This document shows, piece by piece, positions 1 to 8,543 of a DNA stretch of 64,000 bases. Made by a program: the position numbers and the translations under genes. Each line of letters starts with the position of its first letter. The stretch's first letter is position 1. This DNA is from CAWDPQ01 sp963804245 (GTDB lineage: Bacteria > Acidobacteriota > Vicinamibacteria > Vicinamibacterales > 2-12-FULL-66-21). The notes under the pieces were generated by a model that was not told the origin of the DNA, searched no databases, and was given only the letters and a program-made list of their open reading frames with translations. The stretch lies in assembly GCA_963804245.1 (NCBI GenBank), contig CAWDPQ010000007.1, positions 186,001 through 250,000 of the forward strand, read 5' to 3'.

Positions 1-1169
1 CCGATCGAGGCGAGAAGTTGCCGCGCCTTCGTCGCATCGTGCGGATACGTCGGAGCGGATCCCGAAAACCAGGTGCGATTGCGCGGCGTGACGGGTCCGT
101 AGACCGGCTGCGCAGCACCAAGGTAGACCGAGTTCGCGATGGCCTGTCGGTCGACGGCGTAGGAGAGGGCCTGACGAAATTCCTTCTGTCGGAGCCACGG
201 CTTTCCATCATCCGGCTTGGCTTTGAGATTGAACCAGAACACGTTGGCATCCAGCCCGAGTCCCCCGTCGATGAGGTGCAGCTTGCCTTCTGTGCTCAAT
301 TGCTTCAAACGCCCGTAGTTCTCCGGTTGCGTGTCCGCGTTGGCCATCAGATCGATGGCGCCGGCTTCAAGACGCAGCACCTCCGCACTCTGATCCGGAA
401 CGAGCAGCAGCGTGACCTTGTCCAGATACGGAAGCGCCGTTCCGCCGCGGTCGCGTCGCCAATAGTGAGGATTGCGGTTCAAGACGAGTCGCTGGCCGGA
501 GACGTGCTCGCTCAGGACGAACGGTCCGAGCCCGACGACCTCGGAAGCTGGTTTCGCCGGCGTCCACGCATCCTTCAGCGTTTTCGCCTCGAACGCGGCC
601 AGCAGCTTGTGACGGGGCAGGATGGGCAGGTTGTCGAGCATCCGGATGGCCGGCGCGAAACGGTGCGGAAAAGTGATTCGCACGGTAGCGGGATCGGTTG
701 CCACGACCGTCAGTGGCTTGCCGCCGACGCGGAGACCCGAGGCCAGCACACTCTCGGGCGAGTCCTGGGCGGCCTGAAACGAGAACACCACATCGGCGGA
801 GCTGAAAGGGGCGCCGTCGGAGAAGCGGACGTTCGGCCGCAGCTTGACCGAATACGTCAGACCATCGGTCGTGGACCAGCTTTCGGCAAGTGCCGGCTCC
901 ACTTCATCCGAAGAGCGATTGACGCGGACCAGCTTCGCCTGCGTGAGCTGCGTGACGAGCTCAGCCGCGGCGGTCGCTTCGAAGTAGCGGTTGTAGTTCG
1001 CCGGCTCGGTTCGCTGCGAGGCAACAAGTTGGCCGCCCCGAATCGATTGTGCGTTTCCGGCACCGGCCCCACGTTCGGTCCCGGTTTCTCGCGAACAACC
1101 AGCAAATACGCCGGCTACCAGCAGGCCGGTGGTCACGACTCGCGATGCTCTGGCCAATAATGACCTCAC
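1..1169 (-). CDS. ABC transporter substrate-binding lipoprotein, family 5 (oligopeptide type), 3' end outside window
   Basis: The reading frame starts at a GTG (1167-1169) and runs off the left edge, giving 389 codons. The N-terminus is a lipoprotein signal: basic start, a hydrophobic stretch and the lipobox FAGC near residue 24, so the mature protein should be membrane-anchored outside the cytoplasm. The rest matches the SBP_bac_5 (OppA/DppA-like) pattern: LVASQRTEPANYNRYF, then ESWSTTDGLTYSVKLRPNV, then FSDGAPFSSADVVFSF, and further in FRQALSYAVDR. Such proteins capture peptides, nickel or other small ligands for an ABC importer. No permease or ATPase lies in the window, although they could lie beyond the left edge. 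An ATG at 1203 is in another frame. It is divergent from the subtilase, with a 314-bp regulatory region between them. Confidence 0.85.
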   Translation of the reverse strand, partial: MRSLLARASRVVTTGLLVAGVFAGCSRETGTERGAGAGNAQSIRGGQLVASQRTEPANYNRYFEATAAAELVTQLTQAKLVRVNRSSDEVEPALAESWSTTDGLTYSVKLRPNVRFSDGAPFSSADVVFSFQAAQDSPESVLASGLRVGGKPLTVVATDPATVRITFPHRFAPAIRMLDNLPILPRHKLLAAFEAKTLKDAWTPAKPASEVVGLGPFVLSEHVSGQRLVLNRNPHYWRRDRGGTALPYLDKVTLLLVPDQSAEVLRLEAGAIDLMANADTQPENYGRLKQLSTEGKLHLIDGGLGLDANVFWFNLKAKPDDGKPWLRQKEFRQALSYAVDRQAIANSVYLGAAQPVYGPVTPRNRTWFSGSAPTYPHDATKARQLLASI

Positions 1170-1343
1170 CGGCCAACTTCTTGACCGGTCGAAATAACCT
1201 CATGTTTTCGCGCTTTATTGAGGGTAAGGCCTACCCTCGGCGTCTGGCCGCACACGTCAGCCAATCTCTTGGCTTCAGTCAACGAAAGTGTCGCGCCATT
1301 TCGGCGTGATCGTAGCCGACTTGGATGACCGCGACCAGTTTCT

Positions 1344-1377
1344 TGTCAGCTGAAGTCACATCGTGACACTTGAAGTC
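1344..1377 (+). promoter_or_regulatory. Candidate activator site: 14-bp direct repeat spaced 20 bp, with internal palindrome
   Basis: TGTCAGCTGAAGTC (1344-1357) recurs as TGACACTTGAAGTC (1364-1377) with 11 of 14 bases identical and start positions exactly 20 bp apart, about two helical turns. Between them lies a perfect inverted repeat, GTCAC-ATC-GTGAC (1355-1367). It sits about 40-70 bp upstream of the sigma54-like promoter at 1415, a common place for an enhancer-binding-protein site. No other gene-like structure is seen in 1170-1483, the only stretch over 300 bp without a gene. Confidence 0.35.
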
Positions 1378-1414
1378 CTGCTCGGAACCTCTACCTCCTT
1401 GTACATGAACGCAG

Positions 1415-1429
1415 TGGCACGAGGAGTGC
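1415..1429 (+). promoter_or_regulatory. Candidate sigma54 (-24/-12) promoter of the subtilase
   Basis: TGGCACG (1415-1421) followed by AGGA and GTGC (1426-1429) gives the diagnostic GG-N10-GC spacing. The -24 element matches the consensus fully and the -12 element partly (GTGC instead of TTGC). The predicted transcript start, near 1441, lies about 43 nt before the subtilase ATG. A sigma54 activator is encoded 4.2 kb downstream at 5719, which makes the match more credible. Confidence 0.45.
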
Positions 1430-1483
1430 CTAAGGCCCTGCGTTCGCTTCCTCTACAACTCGACGGCGCGCGTGGGGCTACCT

Positions 1484-3205
1484 ATGACCCAGAAAGCTGT
1501 TCTGCGGATCTCTCTCAGTCTTTCGGCAGCAGCCGTCGTGGGTGCCTCACTTTTTTCAGTCCCCTCTATCGCCGAAGCCGGCCCTGGCCGCGCCCGCCTT
1601 TCGACAGATCTGACGGAGCGGCTGAATAACCGGCAGGCGGCAACCGTGATTGTCGCCGGGACGGAATCAGAACTTGAAGAGATCGCCGCCAGGCACGGCG
1701 CCAATGTGAAGAAGATGCTGCGCGGAGCCGCGGTTCTCGAAGTCAGCGCCGATCAGTTGGAGACGCTGAGCACAGACCCGGCGGTCAGCCACCTCTCGGG
1801 TGACGTGCCTGTCCGGCGGACGATGGCGGTGACGGCTCAGACCGTCGGGGCCGACCAGGTGTGGATGAAGTCTGGCGTCACGGCCCGCGGGTACAACGGC
1901 TCGGGTATTGGGGTCGCCGTCATCGACTCCGGCGTCGCCACCAGTCACCCGTCGCTGCGCAGCAACGTCGTGGCGAGTTTCGATTTTACCGCCTCGTCGG
2001 GTCTGCCCGATGCCTCGGGTCACGGCACGCACGTCGCCAGCATCATTGCCGGCCGCGATGACGCTTACGCCGGTGTAGCTCCCGGCGCGCACATCGTCAG
2101 CCTGCGCGTGCTCAGTGCGGACGGCTCGGGCGACACGAGCGACGTGATGGCGGCGCTCGATTGGACGGTCGAGAACCGTCATCGCTACAACCTCAAGGTC
2201 GTCAACCTCTCTCTCGGTCACCCCGTCTTCGAGTCGTATGTCGACGATCCGCTGTGCCAGGCCGTTCAGCGGGCAACCGACGCCGGCCTCCTCGTCGTCA
2301 CCGCAGCCGGCAACTTGGGCAAGACACTGGAAGGCTGGCCGATCCTCGGCGGCATCATCTCGCCGGCGAATTCTCCCGCCGCCCTGACCGTCGGTGCCGT
2401 GAACGCGCGCGGGACCGTGCCGCGGTCGGACGACGTGATGGCGACCTACAGCTCGCGGGGACCGACGCTGTTCGACGGGTTGTTGAAGCCTGAGCTCGTG
2501 GCCCCCGGCAATCGCATCGTCGCCGCCGCGGCACCCGGTGCGGCGCTGCCAGCCGCTTTTCCCGATCGCGTGATCGGGGGCGAGAATGGCGACTACATGG
2601 AGATGAGCGGGACGAGCATGTCCGCGGCCGTCGTCTCGGGGGCAGCGGCGTTGCTGCTGGACGCCAGCCCACAGCTGTCACCGGCCGAGGTGAAGCTGGT
2701 GCTGCAGCTGACCAGTTCGCGCGTGCCGAACGCCGGTTTGATCGAGGCGGGCACGGGCAGCGTGAACGTCGTGGCGGCGGTGGATCTGGTGAAGAAGACG
2801 AAGAAGGAAGCGTTGGGGCCGACGGAGATCGGCGGGGAAACCATCGAGAATTCCGCGGTGTTCTTCCTGCACAAACCTGACGGCGGCAGCTTGGTAGGAG
2901 CTTTCAACTCAGCCACAACCGACTTGGTCCGGACGACCCTCAAACCAAACAGCTTGGTGTGGACCGATAGCCTCGTTTGGACCGACAGCTTGGTATGGAC
3001 AGACAGTCTCGTTTGGACCGACAGCTTGGTCTGGACCGACAGTTTAGTTTGGACCGACAGTCTCGTCTGGACCGATAGCCTTGTTTGGACGGACAGCCTC
3101 GTGTGGACGGACAGCTTGGTTTGGACCGACAGCTTGGTTTGGACCGACAGTCTCGTCTGGACCGACAGCCTTGTCTGGACGGATAGCCTCGTGTGGACGG
3201 ACTAG
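1484..3205 (+). CDS. Secreted S8 (subtilisin-like) serine protease with C-terminal SLVWTD repeats
   Basis: The 573-residue protein has a signal peptide (about residues 1-32, ending AEA), an inhibitor-like propeptide (about 33-115) and an S8 catalytic domain. The triad is visible: Asp148 in AVIDSG, His180 in GHGTHVAS, Ser378 in SGTSMSAA. After the catalytic domain, a linker leads to 14 exact copies of SLVWTD (residues 490-573), and the protein ends with the last copy. I chose the ATG at 1484 because GTGGGG lies 6 nt upstream; an in-frame GTG at 1472 would add four residues. It is probably exported and self-processed. The tail's role is unknown: it could be an anchor, a beta-structure, a binding module or a source of short peptides. 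A sigma54-like promoter precedes it. Confidence 0.93.
   Translation: MTQKAVLRISLSLSAAAVVGASLFSVPSIAEAGPGRARLSTDLTERLNNRQAATVIVAGTESELEEIAARHGANVKKMLRGAAVLEVSADQLETLSTDPAVSHLSGDVPVRRTMAVTAQTVGADQVWMKSGVTARGYNGSGIGVAVIDSGVATSHPSLRSNVVASFDFTASSGLPDASGHGTHVASIIAGRDDAYAGVAPGAHIVSLRVLSADGSGDTSDVMAALDWTVENRHRYNLKVVNLSLGHPVFESYVDDPLCQAVQRATDAGLLVVTAAGNLGKTLEGWPILGGIISPANSPAALTVGAVNARGTVPRSDDVMATYSSRGPTLFDGLLKPELVAPGNRIVAAAAPGAALPAAFPDRVIGGENGDYMEMSGTSMSAAVVSGAAALLLDASPQLSPAEVKLVLQLTSSRVPNAGLIEAGTGSVNVVAAVDLVKKTKKEALGPTEIGGETIENSAVFFLHKPDGGSLVGAFNSATTDLVRTTLKPNSLVWTDSLVWTDSLVWTDSLVWTDSLVWTDSLVWTDSLVWTDSLVWTDSLVWTDSLVWTDSLVWTDSLVWTDSLVWTDSLVWTD
2951..3202 (+). repeat. 14 tandem 18-bp units, each coding SLVWTD
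   Basis: The array is exactly 14 x 18 bp and in frame with the protease. All 14 units give the same six residues, yet most units differ in synonymous codons (Ser AGC/AGT, Leu TTG/CTC/CTT/TTA, Val GTG/GTT/GTA/GTC, Thr ACC/ACA/ACG, Asp GAT/GAC). Units 10 and 11 are identical, units 9 and 14 are identical, and units 7-9 resemble units 12-14 with three substitutions in 54 bp. This suggests older duplication of a block followed by selection on the peptide. Copy-number miscounting by assembly is possible. Confidence 0.95.
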
Positions 3206-3277
3206 ATCTTGACGAATGTGTCTGCCTGACGCGGATGACAAACCGTCGTTAGTGCGTGGCAGGATTAGGAGATCGTG

Positions 3278-3304
3278 ATGCGTATCATCGTTTGGACCGA
3301 TTAA
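3278..3304 (+). other. Candidate 8-codon mini-ORF MRIIVWTD after the subtilase
   Basis: ATG (3278-3280) through TAA (3302-3304) encodes MRIIVWTD, ending in the same VWTD as the repeat unit. AGGAG (3267-3271) lies 6 nt upstream, a good ribosome-binding site. It could be an eroded fifteenth repeat left outside the gene after a rearrangement, or a translated peptide or leader before the HD-GYP gene. Translation is not shown. Confidence 0.35.
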
Positions 3305-3364
3305 CAGGGAAAGTCTGGAGCTGCTGGGTCGGCCGATGAAGCCTGTGCCGGCCCGTGCAAAAGC

Positions 3365-5707
3365 ATGCAACGAAAGCGCTTCGGCGACCTGCCGAGATCT
3401 GCCCGTATTTATGTTACGTGCGTCGCCCTAGCAGGCGCATGTACCGCTATCCATGCGTTCTACCAGCTCATAAGCCAGGCCCCTAAGTGGGATTGGACGA
3501 TCCTGGCAGTACTGACGTTAGTTAGCGGGTCTGCGACCGTTAGGGTACCTGCGTTACCTGCAACGTTTTCGGTGTCAGAGACATTCGTCGTGACGTCGGT
3601 ATTGTTGTTCGGACCCGCCGCCGGCACGCTCACCGTTGCTCTGGACGCCTTGGTGATTTCGTGCTGGGCGTACTACCGGAAGGGCCAGCCATTCTACAAG
3701 TCGGTTTTCAACGTATGTGCTCTGCCTCTTTCCGTGTGGATCTCATCACATTTGTTCTTCTTGCTCGCGGGGATAGATCCACTTGGGCTAAGCAGTCCAG
3801 AGCCGTCGCAGACGTTGCCGATCAAGGATATTTTCCTGCCGCTGTTGGCGTTCACGGTTGTCTACTTTTCATTGAACAGCGGCATCATCGCCCTCGCCAT
3901 ATCGCTGGAAAAACAGCTCTCTCCAATACGCATCTGGCGAGATAACTTCGTTTGGTTGTCCCTAAACTACTTTGGAGGTGCGTCTGTAGCTTTTCTTCTC
4001 GTGACCTATACGCGAAACATCGATCTCACGTATCTGGCTGTCATCATTCCGCTGCTATTCATTCTGTATTTCACATTCTCGATGTCCATGGGGCGAGTGG
4101 AGGATGCCAATCGACACCTTACGCAACTCAACACGCTCTACATGTCGACGATTGAAACACTTGCGATGGCCATCGACGCGAAAGATCAAATTACTCATGG
4201 ACATATCAGACGCGTTCAGACCTATGCCGTAGGCTTAGCCAAACAGGTTGGTGTCTCCGATGAGAGCGTATTGAGGGCAGTTGAAGCGGCGGCACTTTTG
4301 CACGATATGGGTAAGTTGGCAGTACCGGAGTACATTCTCAACAAACCGGGTCCGCTGACTGCAGCCGAGTTCGAAAAAATGAAGCTGCACGCCAGTGTTG
4401 GGGCCGATATCCTCTCCGCGATCGATTTTCCGTATCCGGTTGTTCCAATCGTTAGGCACCATCACGAAAACTGGGATGGTTCAGGGTACCCCGACGGTTT
4501 GGCTGGCCCCGCTATTCCGATCGGAGCGCGCATCCTTTCAGTTGTCGACTGCTTTGATGCTCTAACGTCAGATCGGCCCTACCGCCCAAGGTTGTCCGAC
4601 CAGGAGGCACTACGCATTCTGACTGATCGACGCGGCAAGATGTACGACCCCTTGATAGTCGATACATTCTTGGCGGTCTATCGCGAGTTAGCGCCACAGT
4701 CAACGCGGGAAGGCTCGAGTATTTCCCTTCAAGCTATCGCCGCGCTTTCGCCAACTCCTGGCCCAGCAACTAGTCGACTCGAAGAAATATCCGGAAGCAG
4801 TGAAGAAATGCTTACGCTCTTCGAGCTAGCCCGAGGGTTGAGAGCAGATTTAGATCTTGAAAATCTTTGCGAGGGAATCTTCGCACACATTCGAAGGCTC
4901 ATACCGGCTTCGTTGTGTGTGTTCTTTGTCTACGAGGTTGACACCGACGAGCTGGTTGCTATCTATGTTTCGGGCGATTCGTCTCCGCTCATTTCCGGTA
5001 CAAGGATCGCGCTAGGGCAGCGTGTCAGTGGCTGGGTAGCAGCTCATCGACAGTCGATTCGTAATTCGGATCCCGCCATAGATCTAGGCACCGCAGCTCG
5101 AGTCATGCCGGCAAGGCCGAAGAGCTCCTTGAGTACGGCGGTTACAGAAGGTCCGTCCTTGGTGGGCGTCCTTACGCTCTACTCAACCCATGCTGCGGCG
5201 TTCACTGAAGAACATCAGCGGATCCTCCAGGCTGTTGCGACACAGGTCGGAGGACCGCTCAGGGACGCGTACGAGCGATTGCGAGGTCTTCGAAGTGGTT
5301 CAGGTGCGGGCAGTGCGAAAGCTTCGATACCTAGTTCCGACCGACTCGATGAACGAAGACCTGCAGCTATGATTCTCGCGAAACTTGTCAGTCGCCGTTC
5401 GTCTGATGATGCTCCCGAGGAAATTTCCGTTCGTACTGCTCGGGACGTGCTGTTGATGTGCATTCGAAACGGGGACGAGGTTTTTGAGGTTCCGGATGGC
5501 CTCGCGGCAATTCTTCCCAACGCCGATCACTCCACAGCAGATCTTATTTGTGGCCGGATGAAGGATCTTCTAGCTTCGAGGGACCCAAACTTCCAGCTAC
5601 AGACTGTTGTCGTTACTGCCCCGCAGGACGGTCTCACGCTTAGTGCTCTGTTGGAAAGTGCTCGATTGCGAATTTCTCAAGACGCGCGAACAGATTCGGT
5701 CCACTAA
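3365..5707 (+). CDS. Membrane HD-GYP protein with GAF and degenerate GGDEF-like C-terminus
   Basis: The protein has 780 residues. Residues 1 to about 250 are a hydrophobic multi-pass region resembling MASE-type sensor domains. An HD-GYP phosphodiesterase domain follows (about 255-430) with His313-Asp314 in LLHDMGK, HHHENWDGSGYP, and an intact GYP at 374-376; this family hydrolyses cyclic di-GMP. A GAF domain follows (about 480-640). The last 120 residues look like a GGDEF remnant without a GG(D/E)EF motif. The gene is separated from the TPR-sigma54 regulator at 5719 by 11 nt, so the two are probably cotranscribed. Base composition is visibly lower in GC than in most of the window, as in the first half of the next gene, which suggests shared foreign origin or different selection. 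Confidence 0.88.
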   Translation: MQRKRFGDLPRSARIYVTCVALAGACTAIHAFYQLISQAPKWDWTILAVLTLVSGSATVRVPALPATFSVSETFVVTSVLLFGPAAGTLTVALDALVISCWAYYRKGQPFYKSVFNVCALPLSVWISSHLFFLLAGIDPLGLSSPEPSQTLPIKDIFLPLLAFTVVYFSLNSGIIALAISLEKQLSPIRIWRDNFVWLSLNYFGGASVAFLLVTYTRNIDLTYLAVIIPLLFILYFTFSMSMGRVEDANRHLTQLNTLYMSTIETLAMAIDAKDQITHGHIRRVQTYAVGLAKQVGVSDESVLRAVEAAALLHDMGKLAVPEYILNKPGPLTAAEFEKMKLHASVGADILSAIDFPYPVVPIVRHHHENWDGSGYPDGLAGPAIPIGARILSVVDCFDALTSDRPYRPRLSDQEALRILTDRRGKMYDPLIVDTFLAVYRELAPQSTREGSSISLQAIAALSPTPGPATSRLEEISGSSEEMLTLFELARGLRADLDLENLCEGIFAHIRRLIPASLCVFFVYEVDTDELVAIYVSGDSSPLISGTRIALGQRVSGWVAAHRQSIRNSDPAIDLGTAARVMPARPKSSLSTAVTEGPSLVGVLTLYSTHAAAFTEEHQRILQAVATQVGGPLRDAYERLRGLRSGSGAGSAKASIPSSDRLDERRPAAMILAKLVSRRSSDDAPEEISVRTARDVLLMCIRNGDEVFEVPDGLAAILPNADHSTADLICGRMKDLLASRDPNFQLQTVVVTAPQDGLTLSALLESARLRISQDARTDSVH

Positions 5708-5718
5708 TTTCACCTCAG

Positions 5719-8478
5719 ATGAATATCGCTGCTGCCACTCTATTCGACGACATCTCCTCTCTCTCGCGAGTCGGTCGCTTCCAGGATGCTCTATCCAAGC
5801 TTGAATCCGACCGTCCCGTGTTGCGAGCTCACAACGAGGAACTGTTTCTTACGTTGTTGGCTGAACTAGCCTTTGAAACTGGAATTGAAGAGACAGCAGC
5901 GGTTAGCGCGCGCGAAGCTCTTCGGCTTAGACCCTCTGCAGAATACACGGCACGAATCGAGCGGGTCTTGGCGATGCACGCATTCAATGCTGGTGAACTC
6001 GCAGCGAGCATTGAACACCTCGAATCTGCACGGGCGCATGCGGGGCAAGGCCGATATTTAGTGCTCCGCGCGTCTATTGAGCTGACCTACATGTGGCTGG
6101 CTTTGACTTTCCGGTCACTGGAAACGCCGCTCGCGGCCCTCCCGCATGTACGACTCGCCGTGGCACGAGCTGGCGATTCAACCCTCCTGGCCCAACTCCG
6201 GATCTACGTTGGGCGGACCGAAGCACGACGAGGTTCACTAGTTGAAGCACAGCGACACTACAGCCTTGCCGATCGGCTGCTGGTCAACAATCCAAACGTC
6301 TGGCTACAAGGAATACTCGAAATAGACCGTTCTGTTGTGCACATGTTGCTTGGTGATAACGAGGCAGCGATTGCGGCCGCCGACTCGGCAGCGTCGCTCT
6401 CGCTGCAGTCGGGTCACCATCATACGAAGCTCGCAGCGGCAATAAACAAATCGCACGTGCTCGAACGAATGGGTCACCTCGAACCCGCGCGAAAATGCGT
6501 TGAGTATGCTCTGGGTGCTTCAGGAGGCAACAAGCATTTGATTCGTGCGGCTTTAGATAGTCTCGCCAACCTAGAGATAACCGCGGGCCGCTATTCAGAA
6601 TGCCGGATTCTGTTTGAAGAGACGGCTCGTCGTGCCAGCGCAGACGCGGTGGCCAGGCCGCATTGGGATGCAATCAGTGAGCTCGCGTCCCGATCCCGCC
6701 TCGCTATAGCCGAGAGAAAATTGAAGGGTGCAATAGACGATCTCTCCGATGCAATCAAGCTCGCAAATGATTTTGGGGACAACTTGTCTGAGATAAGGTT
6801 GAGGATTCGGCGCGCACGCGCGCTCGGATTGGACGCCCAGTCTGAAGCAGCCACGAAGGATGTGATCAAGGCGTCGATAGGAGCCCCTGACGCTACGACA
6901 GTGGCCGAGGCAAACAACGCTATCGCGGCTATTCGAGCAACACAAGAGAACATCCTTGGCGCTCAGGAAGCACTCGGCCGCTCGATTCGCGTGGCTCGTG
7001 CTGTTTCCAATACTGCTCTCATCACGGACATGGTGAGAACTACGCCTCTCAACCAGCTCGCAAGCACGACAGAGCTATCTCATGAGGGTGTGCTCCCCTC
7101 CCCCAACCTCGATAGCGCCGTCACCCTGCTCGACTTGTCCGGACATCCTCACGTCCTCGGACGCGAAGCGCTGGCCGTGCTCGAAGGCGCGGAGTGCACC
7201 GAGATGGTTGCGCTCGTCGCTACCGGCGGCAAGAGCACTCGCGTCATCGAACAGCGGGGATGGAACGATCGCGACGCCGTCCGCGCCGCGGACACGTGCC
7301 CGGAGGGCATCGAAGTCCTCCCGGTTGGACGCTATCGCGACGAGATGTGGCAGATCGTCGCCCGCCCGAAGACAGCCATCGACCCGTACTGCACCTTCGC
7401 CGCCATCCGCAAACTGCTGGCGACGGCGGTCGCCCTGGATCAGTACCGGCGGGACGAGAAACAACGGGCGGCGCTCTGGCCGGCCGACGCGCTCGAAGGG
7501 GATCCCGACAGCATCTGGGCCTCCGAACAGATGGCGGAGACCTTGGCGATCGCCCGCCGCATCGCGCCCACGCCGCTGTCCGTCCTCCTCACCGGGGAAA
7601 CGGGCACCGGCAAAGAGATGCTGGCACGGGCGATCCACCGCGCCTCGGACCGTGCCGACAAGCCATTCCTGCCGTTCAACTGCACGGCGGTGCCGCGCGA
7701 CATGCTGGAGAGCCAGCTGTTCGGCTACAAGAAAGGGGCATTCACAGGGGCAGACACCGCCTTCGGCGGCGTCATCCGCGCCGCCGCCGGCGGCACGCTC
7801 TTCCTCGACGAAATCGCCGACGTCAACCTCGAGGTTCAGCCGAAGCTGCTGCGCTTCCTCGAGACCCGCGAGATCCATCCGCTCGGCGAGCCGCACCCGA
7901 TCCTCGTCGACGTCCGCATCGTCGCCGCGACCAACGCCACGCTCGAGAAGCTCGTCGCCGAGGGACGCTTCCGAGAGGACCTGTTCTACCGCCTCAATCC
8001 CGTGCACCTCAAGCTGCCGCCGCTGCGCGAACGTCGTGAAGAGATCCCGCCGCTCGTCCACCACTACCTGCGGCGCTACGGCGACGAACAGCGCAAGGGA
8101 CGCCTCACCCTCAGCGACGAGGCGCTCGAGTACCTGCTGCTCTTTTCGTGGCCGGGGAACATCCGGCAGCTGGCCAACGAGGTGCGGCGCATCGTGGCGA
8201 TGGTGGAGCCTGATACCACCATCACTCCGGCGATGCTGTCACCAGACATACAGGCATCGCGTCGGACCATCCCGGCGCCGACGACCGCGCAGGAGGAGCT
8301 GCGGCTCGCGCTCGATCAGCCGCTGCCGGCGGCGGTGCAGCTGCTCGAACAAGTGATGGTCCGGCGCGCTCTCGACCGCTCGCACGGCCGCGTCGAAGAG
8401 GCCTCGCGGATACTTGGTATCTCCAGGAAGGGCCTCTTCCTCAAGCGGAAGCGGCTGGGCTTTCGTAACGTCTCGTGA
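5719..8478 (+). CDS. Sigma54-dependent transcriptional activator with N-terminal TPR region
   Basis: The protein has 919 residues. Residues 1 to about 450 are helical TPR-like repeats. A short alpha/beta segment (about 455-590) precedes a complete AAA+ sigma54-interaction domain: Walker A GETGTGKE (626-633), GAFTGA (673-678) that contacts sigma54, Walker B FLDE (695-698), and FREDLFYRLN. A Fis-type helix-turn-helix closes the protein (about 893-915, EEASRILGISRKGL). There is no receiver domain, so the TPR region is the likely signal input, for a protein or peptide partner. GC content and codon choice change abruptly near 7080 (residue 455), as if a lower-GC sensor had been joined to a native effector. 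The candidate target is the -24/-12 promoter of the subtilase at 1415. Confidence 0.9.
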   Translation: MNIAAATLFDDISSLSRVGRFQDALSKLESDRPVLRAHNEELFLTLLAELAFETGIEETAAVSAREALRLRPSAEYTARIERVLAMHAFNAGELAASIEHLESARAHAGQGRYLVLRASIELTYMWLALTFRSLETPLAALPHVRLAVARAGDSTLLAQLRIYVGRTEARRGSLVEAQRHYSLADRLLVNNPNVWLQGILEIDRSVVHMLLGDNEAAIAAADSAASLSLQSGHHHTKLAAAINKSHVLERMGHLEPARKCVEYALGASGGNKHLIRAALDSLANLEITAGRYSECRILFEETARRASADAVARPHWDAISELASRSRLAIAERKLKGAIDDLSDAIKLANDFGDNLSEIRLRIRRARALGLDAQSEAATKDVIKASIGAPDATTVAEANNAIAAIRATQENILGAQEALGRSIRVARAVSNTALITDMVRTTPLNQLASTTELSHEGVLPSPNLDSAVTLLDLSGHPHVLGREALAVLEGAECTEMVALVATGGKSTRVIEQRGWNDRDAVRAADTCPEGIEVLPVGRYRDEMWQIVARPKTAIDPYCTFAAIRKLLATAVALDQYRRDEKQRAALWPADALEGDPDSIWASEQMAETLAIARRIAPTPLSVLLTGETGTGKEMLARAIHRASDRADKPFLPFNCTAVPRDMLESQLFGYKKGAFTGADTAFGGVIRAAAGGTLFLDEIADVNLEVQPKLLRFLETREIHPLGEPHPILVDVRIVAATNATLEKLVAEGRFREDLFYRLNPVHLKLPPLRERREEIPPLVHHYLRRYGDEQRKGRLTLSDEALEYLLLFSWPGNIRQLANEVRRIVAMVEPDTTITPAMLSPDIQASRRTIPAPTTAQEELRLALDQPLPAAVQLLEQVMVRRALDRSHGRVEEASRILGISRKGLFLKRKRLGFRNVS

Positions 8479-8543
8479 ACCAGGGCGCGCCGGCCCGTGT
8501 GGTCGGCACGTCCTGGGCGGGTCACGCCGGCCGGGCCGACGGC

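Noticed and set aside
18..1160. A 380-residue plus-strand reading frame at the left edge
   Set aside because: The minus strand encodes a clear substrate-binding lipoprotein over the same bases; the plus frame is Arg-rich and matches nothing.
2951..3202. CRISPR-like array
   Set aside because: The 18-bp units are contiguous without spacers and are translated as SLVWTD.
7082..8356. A 424-residue overlapping frame inside the sigma54 activator gene
   Set aside because: Ser/Arg/Pro-rich shadow of the AAA+ domain, which carries all catalytic motifs.
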